Positions 55,986 to 64,000 of a stretch of 64,000 bases of DNA are shown piece after piece. The notes beneath the pieces were generated by a model, which saw only the letters and a program-made list of their open reading frames with translations, was not told where the DNA came from and did no database searches. Position 1 is the first letter of the stretch. Each line of letters begins with the position of its first letter. The translations under genes were made by a program, and so were the position numbers. Source of the DNA: Heloderma charlesbogerti (Eukaryota > Chordata > Lepidosauria > Squamata > Helodermatidae); NCBI GenBank assembly GCA_026122225.1, contig JANEZZ010002877.1, positions 1,488,001 to 1,552,000 on the forward strand, given 5' to 3'.

Positions 55986-56900
55986 GTTATACAATGATAA
56001 AAAAACAACCTGAGGCCAGAGTGAAGGCTATCTTGCATAGGCTCAAGTTCCACAAAGCCAGGAAATTGGAAGCTAAGGCTGATGCCCAGTGATAAGCAGT
56101 GACGTACCCTGTGGTCAGTAATGATGTGCAATATCACATTTGTGCTTGCTTACAATTTACCCTCCATGCTCCCAGACATTTCCTTGGTCTTTCAGGTCCA
56201 AATCCAGCTGGACCGCATGAGACCTGGGGGCTGTCTTCATGAGTGATTTAATGCAAAGTTAGAACAGTTTGAGTTCCTTGGGGACAGATGACATTGTCAC
56301 CAATCCGCTACCAACCAGCCATTTCCCTCTTGAAAAGCCACATTTTCTGAAACTCCTTTTACTCTGACTTTTTTACTGAAAGCAGCTCCCTGGCAGCTTT
56401 ACCACAGTGTGCCATGTCCCCCTGCATTAAATCCCGGGCGTGCCTCTGTGACCTGGCAGTGATGTGGTCAAGGGGGTGGGATGACCCGTTCCCTCTTGTT
56501 TCCCCAATAGAAGTAGTTTTTCCCATTCACATTGAAAAAATCTCCAGTAGCGCAGCAGTGACTCCTCACGTTACCGCAGTAGTGGGGACACTCATTCACC
56601 TTAGCTAGTCTGCATTTAAACTTTAGTACATCCCCCCTTCTGTGCATGTTTACTCAGAAGTAAGAAATAAATGTCACTCCCCTGCAGTGAAAGGGTTAAA
56701 GGCTAACTTTAGTAACTCACACTAAAGCACTCTTTCTCTTCTTCGATGCTCTTGTCAATCACTATTGCGATGTGCTTCTTTGATGTTCTGTAGTCCTCCG
56801 ATGTAAAGTCATTTCTACAGTTTACTGCAGTAATGATCTTTCAGGTGTACAGGAGCTTCTCATTGAAAGCAGGGAGAAGGGGGGGCGTTGGATACAATAA
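55986..56900. other. Stretch without recognised gene
   Basis: 56220-56620 resembles a MITE arm but no partner arm was found. A small MITE fragment lies at 56640-56665. Confidence 0.4.
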
Positions 56901-56909
56901 CTTTGAGGC

Positions 56910-57172
56910 AGAGTGCTGGTATGGGGGAAAATTGAGGGGCTGAGCTACTCAGGGAGGCCCTTCAGATGCAGCCCTGGAGAATTGGGGATTTTCGCTTCTC
57001 AAAAGTGCACACATGGGGAAAAATGGGATGGGACTATTAACTCCATGAAAGATTGCTGGAATGGGGCAAAATTAGGTTGGGGGGAAGCTCTCAGGGGGAC
57101 CCTTCAGACGCTGCACTCAAGAACTGGGGATTTTGGCTTCTTCAGGGAAATCTGCACACATGGGGAAAATCC
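56910..57172. repeat. Diverged tandem duplication, unit about 135 bp
   Basis: Two units share 'tgctgg(t/a)atggggg', 'cccttcaga', 'actggggatttt' and 'gcacacatgggga'. The first is 56915-57024, the second 57050-57170. Confidence 0.75.
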
Positions 57173-57884
57173 TCCTATGAGCTGACTCATGGCTGTTCAT
57201 TTGCCCCTTTAATGTGTATTCCAGTGTTTAGAGTGTCTCTGGATGTTATATAATGTGACATGGGACACTTGTTTTATACTGTTTTCCATGCTTGTTTGTG
57301 ATGTCCAAAGTGGAACCTTCATTTTTCTTCAACCCACCCACACATGCTATACTGAAACAGACAAACTGCAGAGGGGGAGTGGGGTGAGTGTGTATGTGTA
57401 AGTTCTGTTTTCAAAGTCACAAAGAAGCACATAACACATGAAGTGGAAGTCAATTGAATCAGGCATGGGCAGACTTCAGCCTCGCACTTTGTTGTTTTCC
57501 TAGAAGCCCAACGTCTACCAACTGGGGCCAGGTGCAAAATGGGGAAGGTGGGGGAGGTGGCGTGGAACCAGTAAAAAATGGTACCTCAGAGGATGGAGCC
57601 AATTACCTACAGTATGCTGTGAGCCCTACATTGGGAACCCCTTAATATAAAAGTTCGAATCTACATCTAAATTATTACAGATCAGAGATTCCAACAACAG
57701 TCTAACTTAGGGATGGTGGCTGTGGAAAGCTTTCATTGTTGCTGTTGTTAATTGGGAGCCAGAAATATTGATGATTTGCAGTAGATCAGCACTGCATGAT
57801 CTAGTAATAGACTGAGATCCACCTTCTGCCCACCCTTGTCTTATATCATGTAGGCAGGGGGAACAAATAAAGGGGAAGAAGTTT
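57173..57884. other. Stretch without recognised gene
   Basis: No element or exon recognised. Confidence 0.4.
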
Positions 57885-58087
57885 TAATGTATTTATTATT
57901 ACATTTATATCCCAGCTTTCTTCCTCTCCATTTTATCCTCACAACAACCCTGTGAGGTAGGTTAGGCTGAGAGTCAGTGACTGGTCCAAAGTCACCCCGT
58001 GAGCTTCCTGGCTTAGTGGGGACTAGAACCCAGATCTCCCGGCTCCCAGTCCATCACTCTCACTACTATACCACACTGGCTCTCCAT
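57885..58087 (-). mobile_element. tRNA-derived SINE, antisense, with complete head
   Basis: On the minus strand it starts GAGCCAGTGTGGTATAGTAG (A-box region), has GGGTTCTAGTCCCC (B box) and ends GGGATATAAATGTAATAA. It is the most complete copy of the SINE in this window. Confidence 0.88.
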
Positions 58088-59118
58088 TTTGCTTATAAAA
58101 GTAAACAGGAAAAAAGTACTGTTGATAGGCATGTCGAGCTTGTAGCTGTAAAGATTATGTTTCAGTCCACTTGCTCAGGTGGCCATGTTCCAAAATGGAC
58201 AGGGCTTCTGCTGCCCCTTTAAAAACTTTGAAGTAGGTGTGGTCAAAATCATCACCGTTGTAGTACTGTGTGACAGAAGTCCAGTTTCTTGACACACTCT
58301 TGAAGGAACAGAAGTCTGTCCTTTTTGGATATGCTCATCTTATTCATTGCTCTGTTATGTCAGCCACCCATGATTTAAGTGGGGAATTTCACTTTGTTCC
58401 TAGAAAAGTGAAAGAAATGAAAGTGAATATCTGAGAGACAAGGGATAGCGGCAGGGGTGAAGGGTGGCTGCAATCTATGCATCGCTATGAAAGGCATGCA
58501 TATGAGTTTTGTTGGAAAGGCAACATTTGCAGTTCCACGGGGAGGAAGTGCTTTGCTCTTCTGCTAGAATGAGCCCCATCTGGGCTAAGAACATGATCGG
58601 CACTGACAAGCTTCTGGGGAAAGCCTTGTCATGTTCCCCCAGCTGCAGGAGGAAATTATGAACGGGGGCTGCTTGAAGGAAAATATGTGCAAAGTGCCTC
58701 CTAAAAATCCAGTGCACTTTGCTTTTTGAGGGGAAAAATTGCTAAAGTAATTGATGCAGGGAGAAATTCAAAAAAGTATGATCTCCTTGTCTAGTGTGAA
58801 CACCAGTGACCCATATTCTGATTTTGGAGGAGGGAGGAATTAGGGTGATGGGGTGTCATTGCAAACATCTTCCTTTATGAGTGGAGACAGCTAGGGGGAG
58901 GCCAACAAAACATATTTTCACAAGCTACAGAAATGTGGTATTACAAAACCTAGAAAGCTGGAGAAGGGTGATTTTAGCCAGCAACAGTACCACAACACCA
59001 GGAGTGCTAGTTACAGAGACAGGAGGAACATTGTCCCTGTCCCTTATTTCTCAAATTACATGCAATCATTCCTCAGAGCATTTGGGTATTATGAAGTATA
59101 AAATGTAATAAAATACTC
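58088..59118. other. Stretch without recognised gene
   Basis: No intact element or exon recognised; 58480-58740 looks MITE-like but has no clear ends. Confidence 0.4.
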
Positions 59119-59597
59119 TTAGGGTGCAATCCTAACTAGATAGGTATCCGCCTCCAACCTCGGAGGCGACCACCTATCCAAAACAAGGCAGGAGAGGCAT
59201 GGGGGGATTGTTCCCTCCACGCCTCTCCTGCCTTGCTATTTTTTGCTTGACAGACATTTTCGGCTGTCTAGCAGCGGGGGGGGGGGGGACACCGGGAGAG
59301 GAAGCTGCCGTATGACACATTGGATGTGTTATAGGCGCAGCTCAGCTCTCCCCACCCCAGAACGCTCCCCAGCCCCACCCCTTTCCAGTCGCTCCATGCT
59401 CCTCTTGTGAGCACGGAGGATGGGGCATCTCTGCGCTGCCTCAGAGGTAGTGTGGATGAGAGGAGCAGTTGGTTTTCCGGGAACTGACGTTGGAGCGCGG
59501 GCTCTGAGGTCGGTTCCCAGAATAGAGCATATCCTACGTGAATAGAGCATATCCATGGCCTCTAAACAGTGTCTAGTGGCCATGGGATTGCTCTCTC
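59119..59597. mobile_element. PIF/Harbinger-like MITE, degenerate right end
   Basis: TTA then GGGTGCAATCCTAACTAG at the left; the right end is near 'ggccatgggattgctct' (59578-59594). Inner segments ('tccgcctccaacctcggagg', 'ggcaggagaggcatgggg') correspond to the element at 63267. Confidence 0.55.
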
Positions 59598-59980
59598 CAA
59601 AAACACTGCTATTTCGTAATTTAATATTGAGGGTATTGAAGAGAAGGCCTTGGACATTTATTGTTATTGTTGCCCTGTCCTACTGAAATGTCTTCTGTGC
59701 TCCCACCTAAAACAAAGCTGAAATGGTGTCCCAGAATAGTGGGTTTGTTTTCCCTTATCTATATATATCTTTGATCATTAGTACTGAAACCCAGTCAGCA
59801 CTTCATTTCTTGGAAAAGGTATGTCAGGGCCAGGTTTAAGGTGCTCCCAGCAAAACACCCAGTGGTGGCATCTCCTACACTGATGTGGGGTTACCTGCTC
59901 ACAGTAGCGGGGTTCCAGGCCACCCACCATTTTAAGCGCCCACAATTCCCCCAGCGTAATGCCACTCCAGGGCATTTTGA

Positions 59981-60120
59981 GATATTAAAGTGGCATCTCC
60001 TGATACCATGTCCCGTGACACTAACTCAGGAGAATTTAGAGAAATTACAATGGCAGCCCCCAGTCGCAATGTCCCAGAGACACACTACATCAGGAGCATT
60101 GTAGGTAATTAAAATGGTGG
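59981..60120. repeat. Diverged tandem repeat, period about 60-64 bp
   Basis: Two full units and a partial third, each starting with 'atta(a/c)aa(g/t)ggca' or similar. The two full units contain 'atgtccc(g/a)'; 'caggag' ends each. Confidence 0.65.
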
Positions 60121-61734
60121 GTGGCTCCCAGACCAAGCCAAGGCAGATGGCTCCTCTGCCACAATCGGGAAGAGTTGGGTGACATTCATTTATTATTTCC
60201 CAGAGAAGGCTAAGGGGGAGTAGCATTGCTTGGGTTTCCCAGGGTTTCTGTTTGTTTAATGCAGGTGATATGTGAGCCTGCCAGTCAGACACAACCAGAA
60301 CTGACTGTGCTTTATCAGCGCTAGACTGCAAGGCAGCACATGCACAGGACTGGGACTATAGTTGAAATGGAGTGCTCCGTCAGATCCCAGTGGAAGGCTT
60401 GGGCAGAATTTAGGAAGCCAGCCAATCTATATACATGTAGCATGGAAGAGTCATTTAGAGGCAATTACAGCCCACTGTCCAAGGTCCAAACCGAGAGAGA
60501 AGTCTATCTTAGAAGACTGGAACAGTGATGAGAAGGAGGAACAGCCAGAAGGCAGGCAAGAAAAAGAGGTAGCTGGAAAACTCTGAGACAATTAGACAGG
60601 AAATTGAGAGGAGAGGCAAGCAAGCAAATGAAAGCACTGAGAGGGACAGACAAGGGCTAAATCTGGCACAGATCAGGCTTTGACATGGGAGCATTGCTAC
60701 AGGGCTGCATATCTCAGCAAGGCCTATTTCTAAAAGGCAGTATGCTTCTTACCTCTCTTAATCACAGAGTAGGTTAAATAGAAATATCTAAATAAAAGAA
60801 TATGGAAATAGTTTCTGTCCTTATAAATAGTTGAACCATTCTTGACTTCCTCAACAAAACGGTAATGTCAGAGTGCCCTAGATGACAGTGTGTAACGTTT
60901 ACTGAATTAAATCTACCTAATACTGATGGTTCCCAACATTCTCAAACAGACTCCCTATATCTAAGTGCTTTTGTTATCAACAAAGCAAAATTTATAATTA
61001 GTAATTTGCAGTGTTGAGCACTGACATACTTAAGATCCTGCTGCCTCCCAAGTGACATCACCACCTGTTTGGCTATAATAATATCATCCCAAGGCTTCCC
61101 AGTGAATGAATTAGGACAAATAAGAGTATATTTGGTATTGCCTATTTATAAATGCCTTGCTCCTGTGAGTTGGCCTTGTCAAATTTGATTCTGATGAAAT
61201 GCTTTGGAAAATACCCAGCATTCCGCAGACTCAAGATAGACTGAGAAGATACTTAATATCTGTGAAATGCTGTGGGCAACCAGCTTCTTCTTTTATTTAT
61301 CTAAATGAAATAAAAATATTATTTGTGGAAGGCTCAAAGCTGAAACAGAAAGGGATATTCAGATGCTCGAATTGGCAAAGTAAGAACAATATGCTCTAGA
61401 TTCCAGAGAATCCAGTCAGCTTTAAAGCAGCGCCTTTGCATTCACATGCAGAACTCTCTCCTTACCTCCCCCCACAAGGCAACAGAAGCAATACCACGTG
61501 CCTGTTTCCACGGGTGATTTACTCCAAACTGGATGTGTGTGGAGGTCATTAGGGATACATGATGTTGTGCCCATCCAGCAGCCACCCCAGAGCTTATCAG
61601 GGAAAAACTGGATTTCCTCAGACTGCTTATAGTCTGATCTTTTTCCTTAAGTTGGGTTCTCCCCAGTATAGTTGCTGTGTGCCCCAAACCACGCATTGAC
61701 CTCAGGTATGCTAGCCCTGCCCAGGGGTGTGCCT
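60121..61734. other. Stretch without recognised gene
   Basis: No element or exon recognised. Confidence 0.4.
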
Positions 61735-62285
61735 TTCACCATGACCCTGGTCAAAGGGTGTTTCCTGTGTGTTTCCCGCCCCATGCACAAACCAATTAGT
61801 GTCTACTCAGAAGTAACTCTCATTGTGGTCAGTGAGGCTTCTCCCCTGAATAGAGATCTTGCAGGTTAAAATGGGGGCTGGTTTCCATCTTTGTGTTTGC
61901 TGCCCTCTTTCCTACAAGAAACCCATTAGTGTCGCCTCAGAAGTAACTCCCATTGTGCTGAATGAGGCTCGCTGTCTGACTGCCCATATCAGTATTTACA
62001 GAGACCCCCCTCAATTGAAATGGCACAGTTTAAAGCCCAATTCCCGAAGTGCTGTAAAGCGTGATCTCGAGGCTCTGATTTTCCATTGTTTGCTTTATTC
62101 ATTGCCTTAAGATGTAACTAATTCACAGCTTTGTTATAGAGATCCTGTGCAGTATTGGTTTGGTTAGAAAAGGGGCTGGTTTCCCATCTTCGTGTTCTCC
62201 CCCTCCCCTTTCCCAGCACAAGCATATGTGTGTCTACTCAGAAGTAACACCCTTTGTGTTCAATGAGGCTTGGGGCTTGGTGGGA
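61735..62285. repeat. Three diverged copies of one unit in direct order
   Basis: At about 61735-61850, 61878-61975 and 62170-62275, each with 'ct(a/g)(c/t)ctcagaagtaac' and 'gtg..(c/t)a(a/g)tgaggct'. They contain the half of the abundant small MITE-like repeat plus shared flanks, so the unit was duplicated locally. Confidence 0.6.
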
Positions 62286-62689
62286 GGCTTGTCTTACAAA
62301 TGCGCACAAGGGGAAGTAAGTACTTCACACCTTCCTTATGGAACCTGGAGGGTGGGGGAAGCCTCTCTTATTGGATGAGCAGCCCCTGCCACTCAGATGA
62401 TGTTCTTTCCAACCTGCCACCCCTCCCCGGAAGTAAGTTATGTGAAGCCACTTAGAATGGTGTGATGTATACCCTTGTGGAGCGCTGCCTGGACCAAAAG
62501 TAGCTGCTGCAAAAATGCAGGTGAGCTGCTCCTCCCTTCTCCTTCCAATGTTGTGGAAACAGGGCCCAGGTTTCACTGCAATGCTTATGTAGGAATGGGG
62601 AGCAATTTTAGGGGATAACTGGCGAGTAGGAGTGTGTGATTAACTGTTCTTCACCTGCCAGTACTACCCTGCAAATGCTCCCTGAGCCA

Positions 62690-62935
62690 TTACAAATAGC
62701 ATTTCCCCCCTGAAAATTAAAACAGACACAGAATAAAAACAAAGTAAAATCAACAACAAAGGACAACAATAGTACACAATCACTTTTTTAAAACAGAGGC
62801 ATAAAAGGCCTGGGAGAATAAAGAAGGTCTTTACCAGGCACCAAAAAGACCACAGTCTGGCAACAGGAAGCATCTCTGATGAGGGGATTCCACAGCTGGT
62901 TCACCACCACTGAAGACCCTCTGAAAGGCAGGGAA
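62690..62935 (-). mobile_element. L2-like LINE 3' fragment
   Basis: 'Ggtctttaccaggcacc' and 'gattccacagctggttcacc' correspond in antisense to the L2-like 3' UTR elsewhere in the window. Confidence 0.55.
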
Positions 62936-63181
62936 ATGGCCTCAAAAGCTGTTTGCTGGGAAGAATCAGTGGGCACAGGAATGGCACATTCTCCTTTGCA
63001 GGTGCTACCCCCCCACACACTACATTTGCTTAGGGCTTCTCCCTTGCCTTACTGGGGCTTTCTGTGTCTGGATACTTTGCAGGATTACAATTGGCTCCAT
63101 TACACTGGGGGACGTGGGCGACCACATGGTTTGAATGGAAACCTTCCATTTTGGCACTTTTCCTAAGTTTTCTTTTAGACA

Positions 63182-63198
63182 GCTCCATCTACTGGCTG
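63182..63198 (+). promoter_or_regulatory. CTCF-like motif
   Basis: GCTCCATCTACTGGCTG resembles the CTCF core (CCATCTAnTGGC type). Motif match only. Confidence 0.25.
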
Positions 63199-63263
63199 AA
63201 ATATAGCACTATGGCAGCATAGACACTACCAATTCTGCACATTTTTTTTTTAAGTGTGGTTGT

Positions 63264-63707
63264 TTAGGGTGCAATCCTATGGCTGCTAGACAGCATCTAG
63301 ACAGCCATAGGATTTTTCGGTTTCTGGGAAACAAGCTCAGAGCAGGGTTCCAAGCTCATTCCCCAGAAATCTCACTCCCCGCCCCCACCTCCTTGTAGGC
63401 AGTGCAGTTCATCCCTGTCGCCGTGCTTGTAAGAGCAGCATGGAACGGGTGACATGGGGGCATTCCCAGGGATGGGAGGAGACCGTAGAAATGTCATTAT
63501 GACACTTCCTATGCACCTTCCAGACTCCCTCACCCCTGCTCTGATGCGCCCCGGCTAGACAGCCAAAATTGGCTGTCCAGCCACAAATACAGGGTGGCCA
63601 GAGTGCAGAGGAGAGGATACCCTCCATTTTCTGCCCACCCTGCATTGGATAGTCAGCTGCCTCCGAGTTTGGAGGCGACAGACTATCCCCATAGGACTGC
63701 ACCCTTA
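63264..63707. mobile_element. PIF/Harbinger-like MITE with TTA TSD
   Basis: The element is 63267-63704 (438 bp), starting GGGTGCAATCCTATGGCTG and ending CATAGGACTGCACCC, flanked by TTA on both sides. Longer member of the family at 7077. Confidence 0.78.
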
Positions 63708-63757
63708 GTCTGGTGTTTTTTACAGCAGGATAAACTTGGAAAAGTGCAGGAGGGCCC

Positions 63758-63850
63758 TGGATGTCGATGACATTGTTAATGGACCTGCGAACTTCTGTGA
63801 GTGGCCAATCATGAGTGTGCAATAAATTGCTGGTGCAGAGAAGCTCTAAG
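63758..63850 (+). repeat. Unclassified 80-bp repeat, copy 2
   Basis: Shares GAGTGGCCAATCATGAGTG and CAATAAATTGCTGGTGCAG with the copy at 18697-18781. Confidence 0.55.
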
Positions 63851-64000
63851 TCTCAGCAAATATCATGCATATTTTTGCCCTTAAGTCTGAAATTCACTGA
63901 ACTCACTTAATCATATAATTCCATTTGATCCCACTTTTTTGGTCAAAATACCAGAAGTAGTATATATTGATGTTTTCTGTAGCTGTGGCCTATAGCCAAC

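Noticed and set aside
1..64000. CRISPR array, bacterial operons, riboswitches or phage genes
   Set aside because: The sequence is clearly vertebrate, with LINEs, SINEs, LTR and MITE families; direct repeats are microsatellites or transposon duplications.

Overview
The window looks like nuclear DNA from a squamate reptile (lizard or snake), from an intergenic or intronic region packed with transposable elements. The basis is the repeat mix. There are RTE-BovB LINEs, a CR1 LINE with the typical ATTCTATG-type 3' end, L2-like LINE tails ending in AATA repeats, tRNA-derived SINEs of squamate type, a chromodomain Ty3/Gypsy LTR element, and many short palindromic hAT-like and PIF/Harbinger-like MITEs. 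The species cannot be told from the sequence. I found no convincing complete host gene. One short signal-peptide-like first exon with a perfect splice donor (42654-42722) is the best host-gene candidate and it is tentative.

Layout. 1-1218: microsatellite and a 730-bp hAT-type MITE with a perfect 8-bp target-site duplication (TSD). 1255-5450: a chromovirus-type LTR retrotransposon with 529-bp LTRs, a 5-bp TSD, broken gag and pol, a missing reverse transcriptase/RNase H block, and a pol reading frame that runs into the 3' LTR. 6025-6912: a second copy of the hAT MITE. 7-12 kb: a Harbinger-type MITE, an L2-like LINE and older fragments. 12291-14256: one hAT MITE inserted into another of the same family, with a SINE inside the inner one; both MITEs have perfect 8-bp TSDs. 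17.6-18.7 kb: a 5'-truncated BovB. 19.7-22.4 kb: a decayed CR1. 29.9-33.2 kb: a full-length 3.2-kb BovB with a perfect 10-bp TSD, sitting inside an older palindromic MITE. 37.2-39.8 kb: a composite cluster of the same hAT MITE family, followed by a probable solo LTR. 42-64 kb: lower-density sequence with short MITEs, SINEs and L2 3' ends.

The most unusual system is the hAT MITE family seen at 481-1210, 6033-6904, 12299-14248, 12749-13788, 37564-38067 and about 38144-39130. Its members have TAGGGATG-like ends, 8-bp TSDs and a hierarchy of nested palindromes built on TACGTA and on inverted GCAAATGGCGGC motifs. Near the ends they carry a GC-rich ATG reading frame that runs into a consensus splice donor pointing out of the element. 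They look like mobile 'first exon plus splice donor' modules. None of the elements encodes a visible transposase, so they would depend on an enzyme encoded elsewhere. The LINEs, the LTR element and the MITEs do not form a pathway; they are layers of successive insertions that can be ordered by nesting.
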